Below are positions 1 through 6,365 of a stretch of DNA of 10,218 bases, piece after piece; position 1 is the stretch's first letter, and each line of letters opens with the position of its first letter. The notes below the pieces were generated by a model. It made no database searches. It was given only the letters and a program-made list of their open reading frames with translations, and was not told the origin of the DNA. A program made the position numbers and the translations under genes. Where the stretch lies: NCBI GenBank assembly GCA_945828175.1, contig CALZQD010000033.1, positions 1 through 10,218 on the forward strand, given 5' to 3'. Origin of the DNA: an uncultured Bacteroidales bacterium (GTDB lineage Bacteria > Bacteroidota > Bacteroidia > Bacteroidales > Muribaculaceae).

Positions 1-515
1 CCGAGCCCTTTTGGCGCTTCCCCGACGGCCTCGACCTCGAGCAATACGACCTCGCCATGCACCCCCAGGCCACCATGGTCAGCGACTCGGCCACATACTT
101 CAGCCGCAAGCGACTCTGGCGCCTCGACGGCAATGTCGTCATGGTCAACACAATGCGCGACAGCTTTCTCACCCATCAGCTCTTCTGGGACCAGACGCGC
201 CGCCTCGTCTACAGCGACTCGTTTATCCACATCGTCCGCTCCGACCGCATCATCGAAGGCTATGGCTTCGAGTCGAACGAAAACATGACCGCCTACACCA
301 TCAAGAACCCGACCGGCATCATCCCCGTCGAGCGCCGCGACAACAGCGACACAGACGTCGACAGCGCTGCCATAGGCCGCCGCCGCTCGCCCGAAGAGAT
401 AGCCGCCCGTCAGGCCGCCCTCGATTCGGCCAAAGCAGCCAAATCGACCAAAAACGTGCGCACCGGTGACACCGGTGGCGCCAAATCGATAAAAACAATA
501 CAACCCGCACAATAA
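1..515 (+). CDS. lptC: LptC-family LPS export protein, 3' part only
   Basis: LptC is the membrane-anchored periplasmic part of the Lpt bridge; it takes lipopolysaccharide from the LptBFG extractor and passes it to LptA. The frame is open at the left edge (first full codon at base 3), so the N-terminal anchor is outside the window. The visible part has the alternating beta-strand pattern of the LptC/OstA fold: a stretch containing DGLDLEQYD, then a SATYF segment, RLWRLDGNVVMVN, LFWDQTRRLVYSDSF and GYGFESNENMTAYTI. The WD..R..YSD and G.GFESN motifs are typical of Bacteroidetes LptC. After the fold (past GIIPVE) comes a tail of about 60 residues rich in Lys, Arg, Ala, Ser and Thr, longer than I would expect. 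The stop TAA overlaps the next ATG by one base (TAATG), so the two genes are probably translationally coupled. Family assignment comes from recalled motifs, not a search. Confidence 0.82.
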   Translation, partial: EPFWRFPDGLDLEQYDLAMHPQATMVSDSATYFSRKRLWRLDGNVVMVNTMRDSFLTHQLFWDQTRRLVYSDSFIHIVRSDRIIEGYGFESNENMTAYTIKNPTGIIPVERRDNSDTDVDSAAIGRRRSPEEIAARQAALDSAKAAKSTKNVRTGDTGGAKSIKTIQPAQ

Positions 516-1801
516 TGGATTTCACCGTCTGGATAGTAATCACCGTCGTCTCACTCTTCTTCTCGGCCCTCTTCTCAGGCACCGAGATGGCCTACGTCAC
601 CGCCGACCGTGTCCGCGTCGAAATCGACATCAAGCGCGGCGGCCTGATCTCGCGCATCATCAAGCGCTTCTACGCCAACGCCGAGTTCTTCATCTCGTCG
701 ATTCTCGTCGGCAACAACGTTATGCTCGTCATCTACGGCATGGGCGCCGCCGCCCTCCTCGACGCACCCATCTCGCGCCTCACCGATAACGAAGCCGTCA
801 TCCTTCTCGCCCAGACACTTATCTCTACCGCCGTCATCCTCCTCGCCGGCGAATTCATCCCCAAGACCATCTTCAAGATCAACCCCAACAGCTCGCTGAA
901 GATCATCGCCATACCCGTCTACCTCTTCTACCTCCTGCTCTACCCCCTCTCGCTCCTCGCCAGCGCCCTCTCGAAAGGCCTCATGCGCCTTGTCGGAGCC
1001 AAAGGCAGCGACAAACACCTCAGCCTCATATCGCTCGGCGACCTCAACGACTACCTCGAAGAAACCATCGACACCATGGAAGAAAAACAGACCCGCGTCG
1101 AAAACGAAGTCAAAATCTTCCAGAACGCCCTCGACTTCTCGTCGACCCATCTGCGCGACTGCATGATACCGCGCAACGAAATCATCGCCGTCGACTTCGA
1201 GTCAGCCACCCGCGAATCGCTCTGCGAACTCTTCATGAGCACCGGACGCTCCAAGATACTCGTCTACCGCGACGACATCGACAACATCGTCGGCTACGTC
1301 CACGTCCGCGAACTCTTTGACACCGCCTCCGACTGGCGTCAGCACCTCATGCCCGTCCTCTATGGCCCCGAGAACCTCCTCGCCAACAAGATGATGCGCC
1401 GGCTCCTGCAACAGAAACGCTCGATTGCCATCGTCATCGACGAATTCGGCGGCACCGCCGGACTCGTCACCCTCGAAGACCTCGTCGAAGAAATCTTCGG
1501 CGACATCCAGGACGAACACGACAACACCAAACTCACCAGCCGCAACGTCGCCCCCGGCGTCTACGAATTCTCAGGCCGCTGCGAGATAGCCGAAATCAAC
1601 GAACACTACAACCTCGACATCCCCGAAGACGAAAGCTACCAGACCCTTGCCGGCTACATCCTCGAGTCGACCGGATCCATCCCCGAAGCCGGCGAAAGCG
1701 TCGTCATCGACGACCGCCGCTTCGACATCATCAAAAAATCCGCCACCCGCCTCGAACTCATCCGCCTCACCCTCCCCACCACCCCCGCAGAGGAAGAGTA
1801 A
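515..1801 (+). CDS. CNNM/DUF21-CBS-CorC membrane protein (HlyC/CorC family)
   Basis: This 428-residue protein has the full layout of the CorC/CNNM family, whose members are linked to Mg2+ (and Co2+) transport; 'hemolysin' is a historic label. Residues 1-165 are the DUF21 transmembrane domain: a first helix, then SGTEMAYV at 21-28, a conserved GNN at 66-68, helices near 60-80 and 93-111, GEFIPKTIFK at 112-121, and a further helix near 130-155. Two CBS domains follow (about 200-330), opening with LRDCMIPR at 203-210 and closing with the signature around 318-341 (IDEFGG...VTLEDLVEEIFGDI). The C-terminal CorC_HlyC domain covers about 345-415, with TLAGYI at 387-392. The ATG overlaps the lptC stop. 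As I recall, lptC next to such a gene is a usual Bacteroidales order. GldE, a gliding-motility paralogue, has the same layout, but nothing here points to gliding. The substrate cannot be told from sequence. Confidence 0.92.
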   Translation: MDFTVWIVITVVSLFFSALFSGTEMAYVTADRVRVEIDIKRGGLISRIIKRFYANAEFFISSILVGNNVMLVIYGMGAAALLDAPISRLTDNEAVILLAQTLISTAVILLAGEFIPKTIFKINPNSSLKIIAIPVYLFYLLLYPLSLLASALSKGLMRLVGAKGSDKHLSLISLGDLNDYLEETIDTMEEKQTRVENEVKIFQNALDFSSTHLRDCMIPRNEIIAVDFESATRESLCELFMSTGRSKILVYRDDIDNIVGYVHVRELFDTASDWRQHLMPVLYGPENLLANKMMRRLLQQKRSIAIVIDEFGGTAGLVTLEDLVEEIFGDIQDEHDNTKLTSRNVAPGVYEFSGRCEIAEINEHYNLDIPEDESYQTLAGYILESTGSIPEAGESVVIDDRRFDIIKKSATRLELIRLTLPTTPAEEE

Positions 1802-1807
1802 AGCTGA

Positions 1808-1839
1808 TTTGCCTGTATTAAAATTATTTATTATCTTTG
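1808..1839 (+). promoter_or_regulatory. Bacteroidetes-type promoter for hipBA
   Basis: TTTG at 1808-1811 is followed after 20 bases by TATCTTTG at 1832-1839. This matches the Bacteroidetes housekeeping consensus (TTTG, 19-21 bases, TAnnTTTG) at both boxes and in spacing. It lies just past the stop of the CNNM gene (1799-1801) and points toward hipB. The predicted transcription start is about 1844-1847, leaving an AT-rich leader of about 70 bases that contains the palindrome at 1871-1889. Start-site mapping has not been seen. Confidence 0.7.
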
Positions 1840-1870
1840 TGATAGTATATTAGTAGTATTATGCCTGAAA

Positions 1871-1889
1871 ATATTATTAATAATAATAT
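1871..1889. promoter_or_regulatory. 19-base AT-only palindrome, candidate HipB operator
   Basis: ATATTATTA (1871-1879), a single central A, and TAATAATAT (1881-1889) form a perfect 9-bp inverted repeat. Two more pairs match just beyond one mismatch (1868-1869 with 1891-1892). It lies between the predicted start of transcription and the hipB start codon. HipB proteins are known to repress their own operon by binding palindromes there, so a role as operator is a reasonable inference. It does not match the E. coli operator (TATCC, 8 bases, GGATA). AT-rich DNA makes palindromes by chance more easily, which lowers confidence. Confidence 0.4.
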
Positions 1890-1914
1890 ATTATGATTAT
1901 TAGACCACTTTGTT

Positions 1915-2220
1915 TTGGACAATGCAAACGATATTGCCCGACAAGTTGCGGATAATTATCGCAAGCGGCGTGTGGAGATGAATATCAGCCGTAGGGAAAT
2001 CGCCGAAAAAGCCGGCGTACCATTGCCTACCGTGGCAAGATTCGAGCAGAAAGGACTTATTTCTTTCGAAACTCTCGTCAAGTTGGCCATAGCTTTGGGA
2101 TATGCTTCGGATGTCCGTAATCTTTTCAGCACACCCCATTTTAATACTATAGAAGAACTTGATATGATTCGTCGTAAAAGCGGTGACAAAAGAGCTTATC
2201 CTAAAGGCAAGAAAATATGA
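1915..2220 (+). CDS. hipB: HipB-like antitoxin, XRE-family regulator
   Basis: This 101-residue protein is a small XRE/Cro-type DNA-binding protein and the likely antitoxin of the HipA kinase encoded just downstream. The helix-turn-helix spans about residues 23-47: SRREIAEKAG, then VPLPTVARFEQKG. A helix VKLAIALGY (55-63) completes the five-helix fold. The C-terminal tail is basic and ends in several lysines. The start chosen is TTG at 1915: an in-frame TGA at 1894-1896 limits extension, and the residues before the first ATG (1978) form DIARQVADNYRKRR, the usual first helix of an XRE domain. Starting at 1978 would cut that helix off. The gene overlaps hipA by four bases (ATGA), the classic coupled antitoxin-toxin arrangement. 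It probably represses its own promoter. Base composition is lower in GC than in the flanking core genes. Confidence 0.85.
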   Translation: MDNANDIARQVADNYRKRRVEMNISRREIAEKAGVPLPTVARFEQKGLISFETLVKLAIALGYASDVRNLFSTPHFNTIEELDMIRRKSGDKRAYPKGKKI

Positions 2221-3341
2221 AAAAGATAGAAAAACTCGATGTGATGTTTCGCGGACAAAAAGTTGGTACGTTGTCGCTTACGCCGGATAATCGCCTGAAT
2301 GTCTTTGCTTACGATAAATCGTGGATTGACAACGGTTTCAGCATATCTCCGCTCGAACTTCCATTGAAACCCGGCGTTCTCATTGCCAAACCAAAGCCCT
2401 TTTATGGCAATTTTGGCATCTTCGAGGACAGCTTACCCGATGGATACGGCCGTTATCTACTTCACAAAGCTTTGCTGCGCAAAGGAATCAACGATTCTGA
2501 TTTGTCGTCCTTAGACCGTCTTGCTATTGTCGGCAACAATGGCATGGGAGCACTATCTTATTCTCCCGCCATCAAACTAAGTGAAGAAGAATCCATAACC
2601 GATTTCGACAGACTGCAGCAGATTGCTTTGGAGGTCTTAAAGGAACAACAGGACGGCGCTGCCGGGCTTCTGCTTTATAATAGCGGAAACAGCGGCGGCG
2701 CTAGACCTAAAGCTGTGTTCTCTGACGCCGACGGGCATTGGCTTATCAAGTTCAGACATACCTATGATCCGACAGATATTGGCCTACAAGAGTTCCGTTA
2801 TAACGAAATCGCGCGAAAATGCGAAATTAATGTGCCCGACTACCGCCTTGTAAATGGACGCTATTTCGCCTCGCGAAGATTTGATATAGACCAAGACGGC
2901 AAACGGCTTCATACAGCAACGGCCGGGGCTCTGCTGTGTATATCGCTTCGCGAGCCGTTCATGGATTATTCTAATCTCCTTGCACTCACCGGCTACATCA
3001 CCCAAAGCCGGGAGGATGTAGTTCAGATGTATCGGCGGATGCTCTTTAATTATCTTACCGACAATAAGGATGACCACTGTAAAAATTTCAGTTTCTATGT
3101 GGTCAAAAACGCCGATACCGATATATGGCAATGGCGTCTTGCCCCGGCTTACGACCTCACACTCTGCACTCAAGGATATAACGGCGAACATGCAACATCA
3201 GTCAACGGCACAGGCCAACCCCGAATAGCCGATTTCATTGCCGTAGGTACAAAAATCAAACTGTCAGAAACCCTTTGCCGACAGATAATTGGCGAAGTCC
3301 GCATAGGCTGTAAGGAGCTAACCCGCTATGAAATTAAATAA
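2217..3341 (+). CDS. hipA: HipA-family serine/threonine kinase toxin
   Basis: HipA toxins are kinases that inactivate aminoacyl-tRNA synthetases (GltX in E. coli), stalling translation and causing dormancy or persistence; HipB neutralises them. This 374-residue protein is a single-chain form. Residues about 5-105 are the N-terminal subdomain (VGTLSL at 16-21; FEDSLPDGYGR at 69-79). The kinase core follows: a Gly-rich loop NSGNSGGARPK at 155-165, LIKF at 176-179, the catalytic motif N-x-D-x-H-x-x-N at 283-290 (D285 the likely base), and PAYD at 310-313 (D313 the metal ligand). All catalytic signatures are present, so the enzyme looks active. E. coli HipA autophosphorylates Ser150; by my hand alignment that position here is Asn158, next to Ser159. 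The ATG sits inside the hipB stop region (ATGA). It is shorter than E. coli HipA (440 residues), but the end looks natural. Its target cannot be inferred. Confidence 0.9.
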   Translation: MKKIEKLDVMFRGQKVGTLSLTPDNRLNVFAYDKSWIDNGFSISPLELPLKPGVLIAKPKPFYGNFGIFEDSLPDGYGRYLLHKALLRKGINDSDLSSLDRLAIVGNNGMGALSYSPAIKLSEEESITDFDRLQQIALEVLKEQQDGAAGLLLYNSGNSGGARPKAVFSDADGHWLIKFRHTYDPTDIGLQEFRYNEIARKCEINVPDYRLVNGRYFASRRFDIDQDGKRLHTATAGALLCISLREPFMDYSNLLALTGYITQSREDVVQMYRRMLFNYLTDNKDDHCKNFSFYVVKNADTDIWQWRLAPAYDLTLCTQGYNGEHATSVNGTGQPRIADFIAVGTKIKLSETLCRQIIGEVRIGCKELTRYEIK

Positions 3342-3598
3342 CAACATTAAACGCCTTTCACAAACAAAGGTCGTGCTATTACTGAAGGCCATTTCTTGTT
3401 GAATCTTAAATCAATAATGAAATTATAACGAATAGTCGGAATATTTTTGTAATTTCGCAAAACTACTATGCGCTCACGCTGACGAAGACCATTGATGTAA
3501 ATTGTTAAATTTTAACCATATACAAACTTTCTTGTAGCAGCATAGTGGGTCGGTCGACCGTCAGCATTACTTGGAAGTTTCATGCCTTGCCTTTTGCC
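3342..3598. other. Intergenic region between hipA and mrr
   Basis: These 257 bases are AT-rich and have no convincing reading frame of their own. Near the left end CCTTT (3354-3358) and AAAGG (3366-3370) could form a weak 5-bp hairpin, but no T-run follows, so it is a poor terminator. The promoter-like site at 3442-3449 and a 10-base palindrome CGGTCGACCG (3551-3560) lie further on. The palindrome falls in a short extension that would be coding only if a GTG at 3545 were the mrr start. Confidence 0.5.
3442..3449 (+). promoter_or_regulatory. Promoter -7 element ahead of mrr
   Basis: TATTTTTG fits the Bacteroidetes TAnnTTTG box. No TTTG lies 19-21 bases upstream, so the -33 box is weak or absent and the site is less certain than the one ahead of hipBA. 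If used, transcription would begin near 3455, some 145 bases before the preferred mrr start. It suggests that mrr is expressed separately from hipBA. Confidence 0.4.
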
Positions 3599-4516
3599 AT
3601 GGTACCTAAATTTGAATACTTTATTCTTCCCTATCTTAAGCTTTTAAGCGACGGAAAGCCCCATACACTTAAAGAACTAACAGAGTATATAGCAGATGCT
3701 CTCAATCTTTCTCAAGAAGACAGAGAAGAAAGGACTAAAAAAGGCAGTTTCACAAAGCTATACGACAGGACTCAATGGAGCGGTACATATCTGCGAAAAG
3801 CTATGCTCACGGAGGCAATCGGCAAGGGCAAATATGTCATCACTAAACGAGGGCTTGAGCTCCTTGAGGCCAATCCCACTTATATCGACAGAGCATTACT
3901 CACACAATACCCTGAGTTCGTTAAATTTACCCAAAAGAAGAACACAAAGGAAGATAGTGAAGGCTCGTCAGCGACGGATAATAGTGAGACCACTCCTTTT
4001 GAATTAATGGAGTCTTCTTATAAGGAACTTCGTGATGAACTCGTCAATCGTCTTCTTACCGAAATCAAGACTCAATCACCCCAGTTCTTCGAGCACCTTG
4101 TCATCAAACTTCTCGTTGCCATGGGATATGGCGGCAGCTTTGAGGATGCTGCCAACGTGACTAAATATAGCCATGACGAAGGGATTGACGGAGTCATTAA
4201 AGAGGATAAATTAGGCTTAGACAATATTTATATACAAGCCAAACGTTATGACACGGGGAATGTAGGCAGAAAAGAAATTCAAAGTTTTGTAGGCGCTCTT
4301 TCGGGAAAAGGCGCATCCAAAGGAATTTTTATCACCACATCAAATTTCACAAAGGAGGCGAGCTCCTACAAACCGGCTTCAAATATAAAGATCGTCTTGA
4401 TTGACGGCAATCAACTCGCTAATTATATGATTGACTACAATATCGGCGTTTACACCCGTCAGACATTTGAAATTAAAGACATCGACAGTGATTTTTTCAC
4501 TGAAAATGGCCTCTAA
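3599..4516 (+). CDS. mrr: Mrr-type restriction endonuclease
   Basis: Mrr proteins are type IV-like enzymes that cut methylated DNA and cause DNA damage under some stresses. From the ATG at 3599 the protein is 305 residues, close to E. coli Mrr (304). Residues about 3-95 are the N-terminal winged-helix recognition domain (Mrr_N): FILPYLKLLSDGKPHTLKEL, then SGTYLRKAML and YVITKRGLELL. A charged linker, rich in Ser, Thr, Asp and Glu, spans about 108-135. Residues about 160-280 are the PD-(D/E)xK nuclease: FFEHLVIKLLVAMGYGG (163-179), GIDGVI with Asp197, and IYIQAKRY with Gln213-Ala-Lys215, the QxK variant usual for Mrr. SFVGAL and GIFITTSNFT complete the domain. A GTG at 3545 could add 18 residues, but family members begin close to the P-x-Y/F-E-x-x-x-L-P motif, which favours 3599. 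No modification gene adjoins it, as expected for a modification-dependent enzyme. Confidence 0.9.
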   Translation: MVPKFEYFILPYLKLLSDGKPHTLKELTEYIADALNLSQEDREERTKKGSFTKLYDRTQWSGTYLRKAMLTEAIGKGKYVITKRGLELLEANPTYIDRALLTQYPEFVKFTQKKNTKEDSEGSSATDNSETTPFELMESSYKELRDELVNRLLTEIKTQSPQFFEHLVIKLLVAMGYGGSFEDAANVTKYSHDEGIDGVIKEDKLGLDNIYIQAKRYDTGNVGRKEIQSFVGALSGKGASKGIFITTSNFTKEASSYKPASNIKIVLIDGNQLANYMIDYNIGVYTRQTFEIKDIDSDFFTENGL

Positions 4517-4554
4517 ATAACCTGATTAATTTGCTTTCTCCATCGTATTTAGTC

Positions 4555-4857
4555 TCATCCCAGCGCTTTGAGGCCGAGGATGGAGAGGATGAGGGTTGTG
4601 ATGAAGAGGAGGCGCCAGAAGGTGGCAGGTTCGTGGAAGAAGATGATGCCGACGATGACGGCGCCGGGCAGCGTGCTGTCTGTGACGACGCGCAGGCGGC
4701 CGTTTGTCTGAGCCCAGAAATCGAGCCCTGCGCCCGCGATATGCTCCCATCTGAAGCCGTCGTATGGCTTGCGGTCGGGCTGATATGTGCCGCGGGTGCA
4801 TGCCACGAACAGCGAGCAAGCGGCAGCAGCTAAACAGAGTCTTGAAATGCGTTTGAT
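4555..4857 (-). pseudogene. Lipoprotein signal fused to SMR-like tail, start codon lost
   Basis: This frame reads out a lipoprotein signal peptide: K-R-I-S-R, a hydrophobic Leu/Ala core, then LFVAC (Cys20 as lipidation site), and CTRGTYQPDRKPYDGFRWEH. The codon where ATG would be expected (4857-4855) is ATC, and an in-frame TAG (4863-4861, the helicase stop) lies just before, so no normal start precedes the signal peptide. The first usual start is GTG at 4806, giving an 83-residue protein without the signal. The last ~40 residues (GAVIVGIIFF, HEPATFWRLLFI, LILSILGLKALG) resemble the end of helix 3 and all of helix 4 of small multidrug resistance (SMR) exporters; E-P-x-T-F-W-R and GLK are recalled from Bacteroidetes members. 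A lipidated protein ending in exporter helices makes little sense, so I infer a deletion fusion with a mutated start codon. If still translated, it would follow the helicase after 3 bases. I do not recognise the N-terminal lipoprotein family. Confidence 0.6.
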
Positions 4858-4860
4858 ATG

Positions 4861-6273
4861 CTATCTTACTGAGCCGTCGGGGGCGTTTATGAATGTGAGG
4901 CTGCCTGTGGCGCGGGTAACCGCGGTATAAAGCCAGCGGTAGAAGTCGATGCCCATGGCCTCGGGCGGGATATAGCTCAGGTCGACGAAGATATTGGCCC
5001 ACTGGCCGCCCTGGGCTTTGTGGCAGGTCGCGGCGTAGGCATATTTGACCTGAAGAGCGTTCCAGTAGGGATTGTCGCGCAGCTGTCTGACACGGGTATC
5101 GTAGGGCATGTCGGCGGGGAAGGTGTCGGGGTCGTCGATCATGGCGTAATAGAGTTTCTCGATGTCTTCGCGCTGCAGGCCGGCGGTCTCGGAGAAGAGC
5201 GTCGCGAGCATGATTTTGGCGTCGAAGGCAAGCTCGCGGTCGGGCATCGACAGGCTGACGTCGACAAAGCGATAGCCATAGCGGTTCTCAAGCCCATAGA
5301 CGCGCTCTACGCGCACGACGTCGCCGTTGGCGATAAAATCCATACCTTTGACCTTCCGCGACCAGAAATAGTTGTTTTTTGCGACGATGAGGAGGTCGCC
5401 TCGCATGAGCTCGTCTTCGACATAGAGCACATTGTTGCGAATCGCCAGATTGTAGTCGCGGGCCATGCGGTTGCTGCGGGTGATGATGAGGGTCTGGTCG
5501 ACGCCGTCGCGACTGTAGGCTGTCTCGAGGCGCTCGCTGAGTTCCTCGCCGCTGACAACGCTGACGTCGTCGAAGTCTTTGACGAAAAGCAGCGGCTCGG
5601 GCAGCTCGGGCGCGAGCATGGCACGCCGCAGCCAGGTGGCGTTGTAGAGTATTCCCGACTGACGGTGCTGTCGGGCGGTCTCGGTCATCGTGGCGCGGGT
5701 AACTTTGAGTCCGGCGCGGCGCAGACGGTCGGGGTCCATCGCGGGCGACGTTTCAGAGCCTACGGGCGGCAGCTGGGCCGTGTCGCCGATGAGGACGAGG
5801 CGGCAGCCCTGGCCGGCGTAGACATACTGCAGGAGGTCTTCGAGCAGGTTTGAGCCGCGCTCGTCGTCGCCGCCGATCATCGAGGCCTCGTCGACAATGA
5901 AGAGCGTGTCGGTCTCGTTGTTGTCGCGTGGAGCGGGAGCGCCGCTGAAGTCGGCGCCGGGGATATGGCGGTAGATTTTGCGATGAATCGTGTAGGCCGG
6001 CTTGCCGGCATAGCCCGAAAATACTTTGGCCGCGCGGCCTGTCGGAGCGAGGAGCTGCGACTTCATGCCGGCCGAGGTCATGGCCTTGACCAAAGCACCG
6101 GTGAGCGACGATTTGCCCGTGCCGGCATAGCCGTTGAGCACGAAGACGCGGTCGGCGCACGACGGGTCGCAGCAGAAACGCGCGAGCGCGACGATGACTG
6201 CCTCCTGCTGCCGATTAGGGACATAAGGAAGCTCGAGCATCACTCGGGCGGCAAACTGCAGGTGGTCGGTCAT
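4861..6273 (-). CDS. RecD-like ATP-dependent helicase (superfamily 1B)
   Basis: This 470-residue protein is a complete RecD/TraA-like superfamily 1 helicase, predicted to move 5' to 3' on DNA in repair or recombination. Motifs appear in order: a Q-motif (NRQQEAV, 20-26), Walker A GYAGTGKSS (48-56), motif Ia TGRAA (78-82), Walker B LFIVDEAS (124-131), motif III GDTAQLPPVG (163-172), TLIITRSNRMARDYN near 261-275, motif V around 410-432 (AATCHKAQGGQW) and motif VI RWLYTAVTRA (446-455). The C-terminal part fits the UvrD_C_2 domain. It is much shorter than RecD2 (about 720 or more residues) and lacks its N-terminal helix-hairpin-helix repeats; stand-alone versions of this size occur in Bacteroidetes. 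It begins at ATG 6273, 92 bases after cysS, and that gap holds a strong stem only 13 bases ahead of the start. The specific cellular job is not evident. Confidence 0.9.
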   Translation of the reverse strand: MTDHLQFAARVMLELPYVPNRQQEAVIVALARFCCDPSCADRVFVLNGYAGTGKSSLTGALVKAMTSAGMKSQLLAPTGRAAKVFSGYAGKPAYTIHRKIYRHIPGADFSGAPAPRDNNETDTLFIVDEASMIGGDDERGSNLLEDLLQYVYAGQGCRLVLIGDTAQLPPVGSETSPAMDPDRLRRAGLKVTRATMTETARQHRQSGILYNATWLRRAMLAPELPEPLLFVKDFDDVSVVSGEELSERLETAYSRDGVDQTLIITRSNRMARDYNLAIRNNVLYVEDELMRGDLLIVAKNNYFWSRKVKGMDFIANGDVVRVERVYGLENRYGYRFVDVSLSMPDRELAFDAKIMLATLFSETAGLQREDIEKLYYAMIDDPDTFPADMPYDTRVRQLRDNPYWNALQVKYAYAATCHKAQGGQWANIFVDLSYIPPEAMGIDFYRWLYTAVTRATGSLTFINAPDGSVR

Positions 6274-6286
6274 CTGGCATTAATGA

Positions 6287-6331
6287 CAGAACTCCCTCGG
6301 CGGCACGTCGTCGGCTGCGTCGGGAGTTCTG
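6287..6331 (-). promoter_or_regulatory. 10-bp stem-loop in helicase leader
   Basis: CAGAACTCCC (6287-6296) and GGGAGTTCTG (6322-6331) are perfectly complementary over 10 bp around a 25-base GC-rich loop that can itself pair in part (GCGGC with GCTGC, one wobble). In the transcript it follows the cysS stop by about 34 bases and ends 13 bases before the helicase ATG. No T-run follows, so a standard intrinsic terminator is unlikely. A leader structure affecting translation, RNA processing or partial termination is possible. No promoter box was found between the two genes. Confidence 0.55.
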
Positions 6332-6365
6332 CGATATTGTGGGTTATTACTTTATCTTCTGACTA

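Noticed and set aside
575..1150. A 191-codon minus-strand open frame inside the CNNM gene
   Set aside because: Its Glu/Asp/Val/Gly-rich composition is that of an antisense shadow, and the + strand gene is complete and convincing.
3354..3370. CCTTT/AAAGG hairpin after hipA as a terminator
   Set aside because: Only 5 bp with a 7-base loop and no T-run.
3551..3560. 10-base palindrome CGGTCGACCG before mrr
   Set aside because: Short, isolated, not extended by flanking bases and not repeated near the other end of the island, so no support for a recombination site.
1804..4530. CTGATT present at both edges of the hipBA-mrr block (near 1804 and 4521) as a possible target duplication
   Set aside because: Six bases is expected by chance and the flanking sequences diverge at once; no terminal inverted repeats or transposase are present.
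4526..5002. A 158-codon minus-strand frame spanning the end of the helicase and the small lipoprotein-like gene
   Set aside because: It is an Arg/His/Pro-rich shifted frame of two better-supported reading frames.
5020..5853. A 277-codon open frame on the + strand opposite the helicase gene
   Set aside because: It is antisense to a gene with all helicase motifs; GC-rich codon use leaves stop-poor opposite frames, and the translation is Val/Gly/Asp-rich with no recognisable domain.
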